From Brassica napus (Eukaryota > Streptophyta > Magnoliopsida > Brassicales > Brassicaceae): a stretch of 64,000 bases of DNA. Location of the stretch: NCBI RefSeq assembly GCF_020379485.1, contig NW_026014872.1, forward strand, positions 62,001 to 126,000, read 5' to 3'. Made by a program: the position numbers and the translations under genes. This document shows, piece after piece, positions 11,537 to 23,334 of this stretch. Within the stretch, counting starts at the first letter, position 1; each line of letters begins with the position of its first letter. The notes beneath the pieces are model-generated. The model did not search any database and had not been told where the DNA came from. It saw only the letters and a program-made list of their open reading frames with translations.

Positions 11537-13423
11537 TCTAATCTATTAAAACAGGAGTACAAAATTAAACTTACCCTTACACTTGCACAATATTTACAAT
11601 AACATGCCACTAAAATATTAAATAACCATAAATTTAAGCTATTAATGTGTTTTCCTAATTTAATTACTCTTTACCTAAATAATTATTCTATTTATTAAAA
11701 ACACCACTCCACATATATCTCTCTTATTAAAAGCAACGATTCTATTGTTACAAAAATATTCATGTTTATTGAAAATCATAAAAGTGTAATTTGAAGAAAC
11801 AAACAAAATTATAAACAAATTTGAATTAACCCTAAAATGATATCAATTGGTCAAATAAAATCTAAACTTAACTAATTAATCGAATATTCCTTCCATATAT
11901 ACTATCACAAAAAAACGAAACTAACGAAATCTTTTAGTTAATTCCAATTTCCATCAACAACAATATTCCATATTAGTTTATTAGGAACTAAGTCGTATAT
12001 GGAAATAAAAATATATGAATATATATAGTTTAAACGATCGTAAAGTATTGTGACAAAATCAAATATCTAAGTTTAACTATGGATCTAACCGGTGATCATT
12101 AGAGGGACATTAAGAATGAGTAGGAAAAAAAATGTAGAGGAATAAAATTATATGAATGAAAAAAAAATTATTTCTCATCAATTTTGGGGAGGAACAAATT
12201 TGTTTTATATTCTTCTAGAATAAAAGGAATAAGAAGGAATAAAAAGGAAAAACTATTTCTTATTAATGGTAAAATAAAAAATGAATAACAAAGAATGTAT
12301 TATTCTTTTTCATTCTTTGGTCACCAGTTATACCTTATGTACAATATGATATACTTTCGAAACCAGGTGTTTTGCCCGCTATCGCCGGCATAATCATTTT
12401 ATTCTTATTTATAAACACATGCATTACAAATTCAAAAATAATTATGATAAAAAATTGTTTATATTCTCAAAATTTTAAACTCAATATAAAATTATTAAAT
12501 AACAAAATTATTTATCAAAAATATATGTTTGTTATTACAAATACTTATTAGTTTATGTCTTATTAATACAATAAAAAATCAGTATGATATGTTATTATTT
12601 ATTCTCTTTAAAATTTCAAATTAAACATCAAATTATTTATATATAAAAAATGTTTTTTATCTATAAAAAAAATATGCATATTATTGTGTTGAAATTTTAA
12701 AAACACTTATATATTAGAGATATTATAGAAAATTCATAAATCTTTCAAAATACGTTTTTATATTAGTATATTCTTATTCCAAAGTCTTGAAAAACATGTT
12801 TTTGATGTTAGTATGTTTATTTTTTAATAGCCTTAGCACAAGCTAACAATATATATTTATTCTATTAAAATTGAAGTAATAACCAATACTTGCCTACTTT
12901 AAAGTGATTTTTTACATTTCCTTCAATCTTTTTAACTAATTTAAACCTCTTATTTTATTGTATTTACCAAATAATCCGACTTCATTTATTACCCGATTAC
13001 ATTCATTTTTTACTCTTCCTAATTACTTCATTAATTATATTTAGGATAATAATTCGACAACATTTATTTTACGTGCTAACCAAAATAATTTCACAAGTTT
13101 GAATGAAATTAATTCATTCATAACAAGAATTCAAAATGTTAATAATTTTTTTAATTTGTTTATAGAATCAGTTAGACATGGGAATCCAAGTACCCGTTAG
13201 GGTACGGACCAGTTTTCTGGATATCGGATTTTTGGATTTAAAATTAAACTTTGTTCGGATATTATAAATTTTAGACGGGATCAGTACTCGGATCCTTCTG
13301 GATCCGGATAGGTTTGCATGAAGCTAAAAATATCCAAATAACTTATGTGTTTAGAAATTTCATTAAACAATTTATAAAAAAGTAAAAATTAACATCCGCA
13401 CGGGCGTGCGGGTCAAGCTCTAG
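11537..13423 (+). mobile_element. Helitron (plus orientation)
   Basis: The 5' end TCTAATCTATTAAAACAGG follows an A. The 3' end has a CCGCAC-GGGC-GTGCGG hairpin followed by GTCAAGCTCTAG at 13420-13423 and then T. There is no target duplication, as expected. The interior is AT-rich and non-coding. A degenerate, oppositely oriented Helitron-like 3' terminus (CCAGGTGTTTTGCCCGC) at about 12365 suggests a nested older copy. Confidence 0.6.
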
Positions 13424-13439
13424 TTGTTAATAAAATGAC

Positions 13440-14061
13440 AAGTTTACAGAGGAACACATAATCCTATAAAAAAATATTTAATGAAATCATATATTTTACA
13501 CCGTGCGAGTTCCAGCACTGGCTTATTTTTAAGTTTATATAAGAACACGTACAAATCACATAGATAAAATGTTGTTTCGCCACATATTTTACACCATGCG
13601 TGTTCCAGCACTTGCTTAGTCACAGATTTTTTTTTTTTGGGTAAAATGTTAAGCTTACCATTTTCTGAAGATTTTACAATGTTGTTGTTAAACAACTTAT
13701 TACAAAATAAAGAAACACACAACCACAACCCAGCTTAAAGAAAAGAGAAAAAGCCTCAAGGAGGCCTAATATATGATAAGTAAAATAGTAGCAGAGAGGT
13801 GGAAGAAGATCTTGCCGAGTACAATAAGAGGCGGTCACACATCATCCTGTCAAGGGATGAACTGATGACTGCTGCTGGCGTTGATGTAGCGGTGAACACT
13901 TGGGCATTGCGCTCCTTCCAGATGAAGTACATTGCCGACTGAAAGTAGAGCTTCATGACTGAGGAGACAAGAGCAATTGATGAAGCACGAGGCTGATTGA
14001 TCCAAGCTGCGACAGAGTGTAGATCCATAGGGGATTTGACCAACAAAATGTTAATTTTCAT
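13440..14061 (-). pseudogene. LINE (non-LTR retrotransposon) 3' remnant
   Basis: The minus-strand frame 14061-13756 includes YFIWKERNAQVF, a signature of the C-terminal tail after the reverse transcriptase in plant LINEs, and ends at a stop at 13756. The region 13440-13755 is probably its 3' UTR. It holds an imperfect direct repeat with TTCCAGCACTGGCTTA and TTCCAGCACTTGCTTA about 95 bp apart. The element is severely truncated. Confidence 0.6.
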
Positions 14062-14674
14062 GCATATATTTTATATGCACCTGATGTTTAAATAAACTCT
14101 CTCTTAAAAAAATACATTGATTTAATTTAATTTTATGATTTTAATTTTTAATTTTATTTATGAAATCAGTCATTGGAAAAATTATGTATGGCAATTAAGT
14201 TTTCCATTGAGTTAAATTATTTTATCTTAATGAAACCACATATATTCAAATATGGAATGAATATTTTTAAAAGACCAAAATATAATAATTTTGGATAATA
14301 TCTTATTTGTTTTATTTGTATTGATGTGTATTTTATTTTATTTTAATTAAATTTTATTTATAAGTTATTTAGCTTTGGTGTTATATTTTTTGCGGTATAT
14401 TTAACTTGGCCATGATATATATTTCTAAAATCCAAAAATCAACGATGTAAAATTTAATATTTAATCTTAAATATGTTATTTATTTTTCGATTCACTTTTA
14501 TCAACTTTTCTTATAACTTCTTCTCAAAGATATATTCTATCACATATAATCCCTCATCATCTAAAAATTTCTAAAAGATAAATACAAATCATTATCATAC
14601 ACATTTTTTGCAAATGCAAACCTGAAAACAAACCACAAAATCATACAAAAATAATAATCTAAATCACAAGTAAA

Positions 14675-14707
14675 GTATATCCCGTCCGTAGGGCGGGCCG
14701 ACCCTAG
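14675..14707 (+). mobile_element. Helitron 3' terminus (plus orientation)
   Basis: CCCGTCC-GTA-GGGCGGG forms a strong hairpin, and CCGACCCTAG ends at 14707 followed by T. This fits a Helitron 3' end. The matching 5' end was not found; the element may begin in the 13.4-14.1 kb region or have lost its start. Confidence 0.55.
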
Positions 14708-15196
14708 TAAGTAAATAAAAAGCTCTTCTGATCAGTGACCTCTTAGGGAATAACTTTTCTCTCTTTGCAAACAATGGCTCTTGGACTTTTCATTCGCCCA
14801 AAAAGTTCGGCTCATGAAAATAGTTATTGAATTCTTCTTATTTCTTGGAATTAAAGAATATTTTAACTTGTTTCTAAATTTAAACTACGAAAATAAATTC
14901 AACCTGAGGTAAGATACTTAGAGCATCCACATTAGTGAACCCCCCTTTGGGGTTCATAGGATTTTTTTAATATTTTTAGGTGGGGTCATGAATAATGTTG
15001 AACCTCTTGGTATTGTGCTTCTGCATTAGTGAACCTGAAAAGGGGTTCACAGGAATTAAATAATTTATTTTTTAATTTTTTTTAGTTTTGAAATTATTTT
15101 GAAAACATGAATAAAATATTATGCAATAAATTTTTTAAATAAAATTTATTCATTACATTGATAATTGATAATTGATAATTGATGAACATACAAAGA

Positions 15197-15499
15197 TTAT
15201 TGATTGTTTCCTAATGTTTGCCATACATTTTCAACTAAATCAGCTTTCAAACGTTCATGTTTTCCTGAATCTCGAACTTCATTGCGCATGCCTAGCATGT
15301 TAGTGGAATGCAAACTTTCTCGCCTTGTGACCTTCGAACCTCTGCTCGACTCTCCTGACTCGAACTGAGAAGTATCAGTTAGACTGTATTTGCCTCGTTC
15401 GTTCTCTACAATCATATTGTGCAATATGATACAACATCTCATAATCTTCCCTAACTTTTCCTTGTCCCATAGTCGGCATGGGTTTTTGACTATTGCAAA
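15197..15499 (-). pseudogene. Harbinger transposase, C-terminal part
   Basis: Reading from the retrotransposon junction at 15499 the frame runs FAIVKNPCRLWDKEKLGKIM, then RCCIILHNMIVENERGKYS, to a stop at 15197. CIILHNMIVEDER-type sequence is the conserved C-terminal block of PIF/Harbinger (DDE_4-type) transposases. It continues, on the other side of the 11.9-kb insertion, the part at 27417-28181. The split lies just after the conserved VERAFGVLQARF glutamate block and is marked by GCAAA on both sides. Confidence 0.88.
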
Positions 15500-16639
15500 T
15501 GATATGTGGTGTTTTTAATACCAATACATGTGCACTTTGAGCTCATTTTCAGTTCTAATTCGTGTTTAATTTACATCATTCCAGGTTAGGAACAGGTGAA
15601 AGAGTAAAGGAGAAAGTTTCAGGAAGTCAGATGCTGTTTTGAAGGATTCAACGTGGAACAGTCATTTAGAACAACCCAAGGGTTGCTCCCGAAGAGATCA
15701 AGCATTAGACTGCTCCCGATCATTAAGGAAACTTCCTATTCTGGAGTTTGCCCTAGTTTCGACTTTCTCTTTCTCTTATTCTCCTATCACCAGCGCCTCC
15801 CTATAAAAGGGGAGGCTATCGTTTTCTTAAAGACACACTAGTTTTTACAAGAAACCTAGATTGCTCTTTTGGATTTTACGCAACTTGTAAGGGAGAAGGC
15901 TCCATCTCTCATTCTCACGAGAAGATTACCCTGAACCCTTTGTCTTTTTACTTATTTTATATGCAGTATTATTCAGAAATCTTGCCTGTGTCATCCTGCT
16001 TTGATTGAGTAGTAGGCTAAGCTTGCTTAGGGTTGTAGGGTGTTAGCCGCATGAACTGAACACAAATAAGTGATCTCAACTATCTTCATTCATATTGATC
16101 TTACTGCCTGCATTGAACTGATCACTTAATGTTGGATCTATGATTTAATCCTCTAGCTAACCGTTAGGAGATAAGTCGACCTATATTGAATGAGCTTAGT
16201 ATCCCTAATCAGCGAGAGTAGATATTAGGGTATTAAGTGAACTAATTAGATCTTGCATCTAAAGCTTGCTTTCGCGTCTTGTTCCAAGCGAGAGCTTAGG
16301 ATTCAAGGCCGACACGCATAGGGAATAAGATCACGATAGTGAGTTGTTCCAGCTGAGTGATCTGAGTTCTAGACCGCATTTCATCGCACTTGAATAGTTG
16401 TTCAGTTCTGCAATTAACATCCGATCATTGACCCTAAGCCAGCTTCATTTAAATTGAATTCAAATTACCTAGGCATTCTTGTTACTTTTGTCGCAATTAA
16501 TTCTCAAAACCCACTTGTTTCTCAGCTTGACATTGAACTCATAAGAGTAAAGAGTAAACTGGTCCTCTGGATTGAATCTCAAATATTACAATTACCACTG
16601 TTAACTTGACAGTAGCAAGGATTCATTTTTAGTGTATCA
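15500..16639 (+). repeat. 5' LTR of the Athila-type retrotransposon
   Basis: The LTR begins TGATATGTGG and ends GTATCA (TG...CA) and is 1140 bp. It matches the 3' LTR at 26275-27416 almost completely. By eye I count eight substitutions and one 2-bp indel, roughly 0.7% divergence. A TATA-like CCCTATAAAAGG near 15799 probably marks the U3 promoter. The GCAAA target duplication precedes it at 15495-15499. Confidence 0.95.
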
Positions 16640-16644
16640 AGTTT

Positions 16645-16662
16645 TGGCGCCGTTGCGACGGG
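16645..16662 (+). promoter_or_regulatory. Primer-binding site for minus-strand synthesis
   Basis: TGGCGCCGTTGCGACGGG lies five bases after the 5' LTR. It closely resembles the TGGCGCCGTTGCCGGGG primer-binding site of plant Athila elements, thought to pair with a tRNA 3' end (tRNA-Asp, from memory), with one internal change (GCGACG for GCCGGG). Confidence 0.85.
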
Positions 16663-16754
16663 GACTAAGCTTTTACCTTTATTTTTCAGTTTAATATTTA
16701 GTCTGAGATATCTAACTTGCTTTACTTCTTTGTTGGAACAGATGATCCAAGTGC

Positions 16755-19700
16755 ATGACCAGTAGACATACTCGGAGCAACGCACAAGGACCACTACATC
16801 AGCTGACTAACGAAGAACTCGCAAGATTAGAAAGACAGAACCGTCAACAGCCAAGAACAACCGACACCAACATGGGTGATCATGGCAATATGGATGACCT
16901 CACTGCTGCATTGGCACTCATTCAACAACAAATGCAGAATCAGCAACAGCAGATGCAGCAGATGCAGCAAACCATCCAGAATCAGCAACAAGCTGCACAA
17001 GAGCAAGCAGCCGAGAACGCTGCGCGAGAGGAGCGTGGTGCTCTTATTGGGGAGCGAAACCTTCCGAGGAATTTCGCTACTAACCGCTCTCCCATCAACC
17101 CTCCACCCTGTACTCGACAGGATTATGAGATCAAACCTGCACTGATAGGTCTGGTACAGAAGAGCACATTCAGTGGCCTCACTTCAGACATACCAATGGA
17201 CCACATAGAGGCCTTTGAGAGGATCTGCAATTTCTCTCGCTCAAATGGAGTGCCACCGGATTACGTCAAGTGCACGCTGTTCCCATTTTCTCTTGAAGGG
17301 AAAGCGGCACGTTGGCTGCAATCTCTCCCAACCGGTTCTCTAACCTCATGGGACCAGGTTCGATCAGCATTCCTGAGCCACTTCTACACAAAGTCCAAAA
17401 CCGCGGCTCTAAGGCATAGAATCTCCAACTTCAAGCAGAAATCTGATGAACCCTTTTATGAAGCTTGGGAGAGGTATAAAGAGTACCAGAGGGAATGTCC
17501 ACACCACGGGTTTGATGACGATTACATATTGGAGGTGTTCTACGATGGAGTGAGCTATGAGTACCGAAACACCCTTGATTCCTCTAGTAACGGAGACTTC
17601 ATGACTCAGACCACCCCTGGTGCATTCGCGCTGATTGAGAACATGGCTTCTAGTTCACTCAACAAGAACAAGGAGCATGATCGCTCCAAAAGTGTGAACA
17701 GCATAGACGATTTAGCGGCGAAAGTGGACCAACTGCTGAAGGGAAACCAGAGCCAGGTCTTCATAATGGAAGAAGCAACTCCTGAGAAGAGTGCGGGGGA
17801 CAAGGCGTTTGAAGCTGAGCAGGCAGGAGACGATCAGCAGGAAGTGAGTTACGTAAATGGACAAGGGTGGCAGCTGAAGAATTATCACCCAAACCCTAAC
17901 GTAAGGAACAATCCACAACTTTTCTGGCCTAAGCAGGACAAACAAGTTGATCCGGCGCAGAACAACCAGGGCCAGTATTCGGGATATCAGAAGAACTATC
18001 AACCCCGAACATATGTTCTAAGCCAACCGCAGAGCAATCAGCCTCAAATACAGAACCACCAGAACACTCAAGTCGCTACCTCCACCCCTGTCGCTGTTCC
18101 GCAAGATGAAACTAAAACCATGCTGCAGCAACTCCTCCAAGGACAACAGCTCCAAGGGAAAGCGCTGAACCAGGTCACTACCGAGATCAATACTAGGATG
18201 AACCATATGTTCGGAGACCTGAGCACCAAATATGATAATGTCGCAAGCCATATGAGACAGATGGACATTCAGATAGCTCAGACTGCCGAGAGTGTCAAGA
18301 GACAGCAAGGTACTCTACCTGGTAAAACAGACAAAAACCCCAAGGAGTGCAATGCGGTTCAGCTAAGAAGCGGGAAGCAACTTTCCGAGCCAGAAAGGAG
18401 AAGGTTCACCGCGGCTGAGAAAGGCAAGCAGAAAGAGTCAGAGCAACCACCAGCCGACCAAGCAGATGAGGGGAATACAGAGCCGGTAGTTGAAACAGTC
18501 TCGCCAGGCTCAGAACAACCAGCTGAAGCAGTGCGCCCGATTCCAGAGGCTGTTCCTCCTCGCGAATACATTCCAAAAGTCCCTTACCCTGTTCCAGCGA
18601 AGGTCACTCGTAAGGACAAGGAGGAAATAAAATGCAGGAAGATGCTGGAAGATCTAACCGTCCGACTTCCCTTGATGGATGCGATTCAGATGATGCCCTC
18701 CATGCGTAGCTTTATGAAGGGGTTGATCTCAGGGAAAATATCAGAGGAGAGCGAGTTCATGACAGTTTCCAAGGAGTGCAGCGCAGTGCTTCAGAACAGG
18801 CAAATAAAAAAACGAGGAGATCCCGGCAAATTTGTCCTCTCTATCCAGATTGGGAAGACAGTTTTCGCCTGCTCCTTGGTGGATCTTGGGTCCAGCGTGA
18901 ATCTCATGCCGTACTCTGTAGCTCTACGACTCGGATACACGCATTTCAAACCAACTAAGATGTCCTTGGTTTTCGCAGACAGATCAGTCAAATCTCCTGT
19001 TGGTATTCTAGAGGATCTCCAAGTGAAAGTGGGGAACACCTCTGTTCTAGCAGACTTCGTTGTTCTGGAATTGGAAGAAGAGTCTAAGGACCCTCTCATC
19101 TTGGGAAGACCATTCTTATGTACTGTCGGAGCTATCATTGATGTGCGACAGGGGAAGATTGATCTGAATCTTGGGGACATAGTTATGCAATTTGAAATGG
19201 ATGAGTTGCTAAAGAAGCCGATGTTGGATGGGCAAACCTTTGAGGTCAATGAAGGGGTTGATCCGCTCCAACCACAAGAAGGAATGATCGAGGAGATTCT
19301 TACCGAAGACCCACTGGAACTTGCACTGGTGCGTGCTGAAGCCGAGCAGAGTATGGTGAACATTGATGCTGATGGATATGCCAAGATGCTTGACTCCGCA
19401 AGGAGTATGGGGAGAATGGTAGCGAGTCTAAGTCTGGGGGAGGATATCAACAGGTGCGAGACCACTCCATCTGGAGCGACCCCTAAACCGGACCAACCAG
19501 AGGATCCCTGGAGCGAGCTCAAGGCTCCCAAAGTTGAGCTAAAACCCCTTCCCAAAGGGCTCAGGTACGCTTTCTTAGGTCCGAATTCCACATATCCTGT
19601 CATTGTGAATGCTGAGCTGAATAATGTGGAAACTGCATTGCTTTTATGCGAGCTTAGAAAATATCGTAAGGCATTAGGATATTCGCTAGCTGACATCCCT

Positions 19701-22553
19701 GGTATTTCGCCTGATTTATGCATGCATAGAATCCACTTGGAAGATGAATCAATGACTTCTGTCGAACATCAGAGGAGGTTAAACCCGAATCTAAAAGATG
19801 TCGTTAAGAAAGAGATAATGAAACTTCTTGAAGCAGGTGTGATCTATGCGATTTCTGATAGTAAATGGGTCAGTCCTGTTCATGTTGTACCTAAGAAAGG
19901 TGGGATCACTGTTATCACAAATGAAAAGAATGAATTGATCCCTACTAGGACAGTGACAGGACATCGCATGTGCATAGATTTCAGGAAATTAAATGCAGCA
20001 ACTAGAAAGGATCACTTCCCACTCCCTTTTATTGATCAAATGCTTGAGAGATTGGCTAACCACCCATATTACTGCTTTTTAGATGGTTATTCAGGTTTCT
20101 TTCAGATTCCCATCCATCCAGACGATCAGGAGAAGACGACGTTCACATGCCCCTACGGAACGTACGCTTACAGGAGAATGCCATTCGGCTTGTGCAATGC
20201 GCCAGCAACATTCCAGCGCTGCATGATGTCGATCTTTACTGACCTGATTGAAGACATTATGGAAGTTTTCATGGACGATTTCAGCGTCTATGGAAGCTCC
20301 TTTAATGTCTGTTTGTCAAACTTGTGCAGGGTTCTTAAAAGATGTGAGGAGAAACACCTCGTACTCAACTGGGAGAAATGCCACTTCATGGTCACAGACG
20401 GGATTGTTCTAGGGCACAAGATCTCCGAGAAAGGAATTGAGGTGGATAAGGCAAAGATCGAGGTGATGATGAGTTTGCAACCACCAACAAACGTGAAGGC
20501 CATCAGGAGTTTCTTGGGTCACGCTGGGTTTTACCGACGGTTTATCCAGGACTTCTCAAGGATAGCAAGACCACTCACCAGACTGCTCTGTAAGGAGATC
20601 AAATTCGATTTCGACAGTGAGTGTCTAGCTGCTTTCCACACCATCAAGGGAGCTCTAGTCAGCGCACCTGTTGTGCAACCACCAGACTGGGACCTACCCT
20701 TTGAAATCATGACTGATGCAAGCGATTTTGCAGTTGGAGCAGTACTTGGGCAGCGTAAGGACAAGAAACTTCATGTGATCTATTACGCTAGCAAAACTAT
20801 GGATGAAGCTCAGTGCAGATACGCTACAACTGAGAAAGAGCTTCTGGCTATTGTTTTTGCTTTCGAAAAATTTAGGTCCTACCTAGTGGGATCTAAAGTG
20901 ATTGTGCACACAGACCATGCTGCTCTTAAGTACCTGCTCACAAAGAAAGATGCGAAACCGAGGTTGTTAAGGTGGATTCTTCTTCTCCAAGAATTTGATC
21001 TAGAGATAAAAGATAAGAGAGGTGTCGAGAATGGGGTCGCTGACCATCTATCCAGAATGAAGATTGAGGACGACACAACTCTTGATGAGGAACACCCAGT
21101 TGAACACGTCAACGCGATTGGTCTGTGTTACGCGGAACAATCTCTAAGAACCACATCAGACTGCTCCAGCATCGCGGAACAACCTCCGAGGAAGGCGCCC
21201 GATTGTTCTCACATCTCGAAACATCCTGTCGCCTTGATCCAAAAGCAATATCCTCACCTCCCATGGTTTGCTGAGATTGCTAACTATCTAGCTGCTGAAA
21301 AGCCACCACTTAAGTTCACAGGAAACGACAAGAGGAAATTCCTGAGAGAGGCAAGGCGTTATGTTTGGGATGAACCGTTCTTGTACAGACAAGGCAAGGA
21401 TGGTTTGTTCAGAAGGTGTGTTCCAGAGGCAGATATCCCAGGAATTCTGCACCACTGCCATGGTTCATCTTACGCAGGTCATTTCGCTGCATTCAAAACG
21501 GTTTCTAAAGTCCTCCAAGCAGGGTTCTGGTGGCCGACTATGTTCAGGGATGCTCAAGCCTACGTAGCCAGGTGCGATGCATGCCAGCGACTTGGGAACA
21601 TCAGCAAGAGGAATGAGATGCCTCAGAATTACATTCTAGAGGTTGAGGTATTCGACTGTTGGGGAGTCGATTTCATGGGACCATTCCCTGCGTCCTTCAA
21701 GAACGAGTACATCCTTGTCGCCGTTGACTACGTGTCTAAGTGGGTAGAAGCAGTAGCAAGCCCTACGAACGATGCAAAAGTGGCGACTAAGATGTTCAGC
21801 TCAATCATATTCCCAAGGTTCGGAGTGCCTAGGGTCGTAATCAGCGATGGTGGAACACACTTCATCAACAAGGCATTTCAGGGCCTTTTAAAGAAGAATG
21901 GAGTGAACCACAAGGTGGCAACCGCTTACCATCCACAGACGAGCGGACAGGTTGAGGTGTCCAACAGGGAGATCAAAAGCATCCTGCAGAAAACTGTCAA
22001 CACTTCGCGAAAGGACTGGTCGCTTAAGCTGGACGATGCGCTATGGGCCTACAGAACAGCCTACAAGACGCCGCTAGGAACGACTCCCTACCACCTTGTG
22101 TATGGTAAAGCATGTCACCTCCCCGTCGAGCTTGAATACAAGGCTGCATGGGCAGTCAAGCTACTGAATTTTGACATCAAGCCAGCAACCGAGAGACGCA
22201 TGATCCAGATTCATGAACTGGAGGAGATAAGGCACCTCGCCTATGAAAGCTCCAAAATCTACAAAGAGAAAACCAAGGCCTACCATGACAAGAGGATCAT
22301 TGCCAGACAATTCGAACCCAACGATAAGGTCTTGCTTTTCAATTCGAGGCTGAGATTGTTCCCAGGGAAGTTGAAGTCTAGATGGTCCGGGCCTTTCACT
22401 GTTAAGGAAGTTCGACCCTACGGAGCAGTTGTGTTATTAGACAGAAAAGGCGACGAGTTTGTAGTGAATGGACAGCGCGTCAAGCACTACCTTGCTGACT
22501 CCACTATCGCAGAGGGAGAAGAAATTCCCCTAAGCGAGCCCCCATCAGCCTGA
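16755..22553 (+). CDS. Athila-type Gag-Pol polyprotein (1932 aa, intact)
   Basis: One open frame encodes the whole replication polyprotein. A Q-rich coiled region (about residues 50-90) is followed by the gag core (about 150-270: [15 protein letters not shown] and RHRISNFKQ), a pepsin-like protease with [11 protein letters not shown] (active Asp about 710), reverse transcriptase with [14 protein letters not shown] and the catalytic FMDDF at about 1172-1176, and RNase H starting [10 protein letters not shown] (about 1320). The integrase has an HHCC finger (about 1564-1609), a D-D-35-E core (about 1637, 1696, 1732; [20 protein letters not shown]) and a C-terminal GPF/Y-type module. No CCHC zinc knuckle is seen in gag. 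There are no internal stops or frameshifts, unusual for an Athila copy, so it could still supply activity. The start chosen is the first ATG of the frame, 110 bp after the primer-binding site. Confidence 0.95.
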   Translation: MTSRHTRSNAQGPLHQLTNEELARLERQNRQQPRTTDTNMGDHGNMDDLTAALALIQQQMQNQQQQMQQMQQTIQNQQQAAQEQAAENAAREERGALIGERNLPRNFATNRSPINPPPCTRQDYEIKPALIGLVQKSTFSGLTSDIPMDHIEAFERICNFSRSNGVPPDYVKCTLFPFSLEGKAARWLQSLPTGSLTSWDQVRSAFLSHFYTKSKTAALRHRISNFKQKSDEPFYEAWERYKEYQRECPHHGFDDDYILEVFYDGVSYEYRNTLDSSSNGDFMTQTTPGAFALIENMASSSLNKNKEHDRSKSVNSIDDLAAKVDQLLKGNQSQVFIMEEATPEKSAGDKAFEAEQAGDDQQEVSYVNGQGWQLKNYHPNPNVRNNPQLFWPKQDKQVDPAQNNQGQYSGYQKNYQPRTYVLSQPQSNQPQIQNHQNTQVATSTPVAVPQDETKTMLQQLLQGQQLQGKALNQVTTEINTRMNHMFGDLSTKYDNVASHMRQMDIQIAQTAESVKRQQGTLPGKTDKNPKECNAVQLRSGKQLSEPERRRFTAAEKGKQKESEQPPADQADEGNTEPVVETVSPGSEQPAEAVRPIPEAVPPREYIPKVPYPVPAKVTRKDKEEIKCRKMLEDLTVRLPLMDAIQMMPSMRSFMKGLISGKISEESEFMTVSKECSAVLQNRQIKKRGDPGKFVLSIQIGKTVFACSLVDLGSSVNLMPYSVALRLGYTHFKPTKMSLVFADRSVKSPVGILEDLQVKVGNTSVLADFVVLELEEESKDPLILGRPFLCTVGAIIDVRQGKIDLNLGDIVMQFEMDELLKKPMLDGQTFEVNEGVDPLQPQEGMIEEILTEDPLELALVRAEAEQSMVNIDADGYAKMLDSARSMGRMVASLSLGEDINRCETTPSGATPKPDQPEDPWSELKAPKVELKPLPKGLRYAFLGPNSTYPVIVNAELNNVETALLLCELRKYRKALGYSLADIPGISPDLCMHRIHLEDESMTSVEHQRRLNPNLKDVVKKEIMKLLEAGVIYAISDSKWVSPVHVVPKKGGITVITNEKNELIPTRTVTGHRMCIDFRKLNAATRKDHFPLPFIDQMLERLANHPYYCFLDGYSGFFQIPIHPDDQEKTTFTCPYGTYAYRRMPFGLCNAPATFQRCMMSIFTDLIEDIMEVFMDDFSVYGSSFNVCLSNLCRVLKRCEEKHLVLNWEKCHFMVTDGIVLGHKISEKGIEVDKAKIEVMMSLQPPTNVKAIRSFLGHAGFYRRFIQDFSRIARPLTRLLCKEIKFDFDSECLAAFHTIKGALVSAPVVQPPDWDLPFEIMTDASDFAVGAVLGQRKDKKLHVIYYASKTMDEAQCRYATTEKELLAIVFAFEKFRSYLVGSKVIVHTDHAALKYLLTKKDAKPRLLRWILLLQEFDLEIKDKRGVENGVADHLSRMKIEDDTTLDEEHPVEHVNAIGLCYAEQSLRTTSDCSSIAEQPPRKAPDCSHISKHPVALIQKQYPHLPWFAEIANYLAAEKPPLKFTGNDKRKFLREARRYVWDEPFLYRQGKDGLFRRCVPEADIPGILHHCHGSSYAGHFAAFKTVSKVLQAGFWWPTMFRDAQAYVARCDACQRLGNISKRNEMPQNYILEVEVFDCWGVDFMGPFPASFKNEYILVAVDYVSKWVEAVASPTNDAKVATKMFSSIIFPRFGVPRVVISDGGTHFINKAFQGLLKKNGVNHKVATAYHPQTSGQVEVSNREIKSILQKTVNTSRKDWSLKLDDALWAYRTAYKTPLGTTPYHLVYGKACHLPVELEYKAAWAVKLLNFDIKPATERRMIQIHELEEIRHLAYESSKIYKEKTKAYHDKRIIARQFEPNDKVLLFNSRLRLFPGKLKSRWSGPFTVKEVRPYGAVVLLDRKGDEFVVNGQRVKHYLADSTIAEGEEIPLSEPPSA

Positions 22554-22594
22554 TCGATTGATCCAAGTCGAGCTAATGACTTTAAACAAGCGCT

Positions 22595-22613
22595 TGGTGG
22601 GAGGCAACCCACT
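22595..22613 (+). promoter_or_regulatory. Short hairpin just after gag-pol
   Basis: The sequence GTGGG-AGGCAA-CCCAC forms a five-base-pair stem with a six-base loop about 45 bp after the gag-pol stop. I recall similar GGTGGGAGGCAACCC sequences after pol in other plant Gypsy elements. Its role is unknown; an RNA-processing or packaging signal is possible. Confidence 0.45.
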
Positions 22614-22671
22614 GGTCAGTACATACATTGTCTACATAGTCTGTTCTTTTCCTTTTCTAATTTATTTTGCA

Positions 22672-23334
22672 GGTAAAAAAAAAAAATCGGACTCTTCACT
22701 CAGAACAACCAACGGACTGTTCTTCTGTTAGAACAACCCATCGACTGTTCCAGGTTAGTGTTCCGAACAAAAAAAAATAAAAAAAAAAAAGAGGATAATT
22801 TCGGGAACAGTTAGGGTTTTGCCTATTTAAGGCTTCACCCTTCACTTTCCCTTTCAGTCCGCCGTACACTGATCCCCCACTTGCGATTTTCTCTAAACAA
22901 ACCACCAAATCTTTGATTCTCAACCGTTTTAAGTGGTTTTGCTTCTCATTCGTTTGGAATCTCGAGTTCTCTCTGTTTTTGCAGATCACTTCACCAGTTT
23001 CCACAGGTAAGAGGCCCGACAATCCCAACCAAATCGCAAAAACTCGGTTTGCAAGTTCATTTCTAACCGCTTTCATAGATCGATTCTTGTTTAACCACTT
23101 GATTTCGATCTCCCCTTGTGCTGTTAGAGTTGATTTAGAATATGAACACTCTCCTGTTTCACGATTGCGATTTGAGAATGAAGCAATAAGGGTTTAGATT
23201 TCAGTTTGATTTGGTTGAAATTTGTTGAAGTGAACAGCGGTTTGCAGTTCGCACAAGGAGAGATGGGAATACTTCGATTCCATTTCTTCTGTGTGAAATA
23301 ATAGAACTAATGCTTGATCTTGTTTGCCTTGTAG
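22672..23334 (+). other. Spacer before the env-position ORF, with a candidate intron
   Basis: No coding region is visible. A strong donor CAG|GTAAGAGG at 23007 and a pyrimidine-rich acceptor TTGTTTGCCTTGTAG ending at 23334 bound a candidate 328-bp intron. The acceptor lies immediately before an ATG at 23335. This would suit production of a spliced subgenomic RNA for the downstream ORF. Confidence 0.45.

Noticed and set aside
18791..19723. 310-aa minus-strand frame within the Athila gag-pol
   Set aside because: Antisense shadow of the polyprotein, low-complexity Ser-rich translation, no domain.
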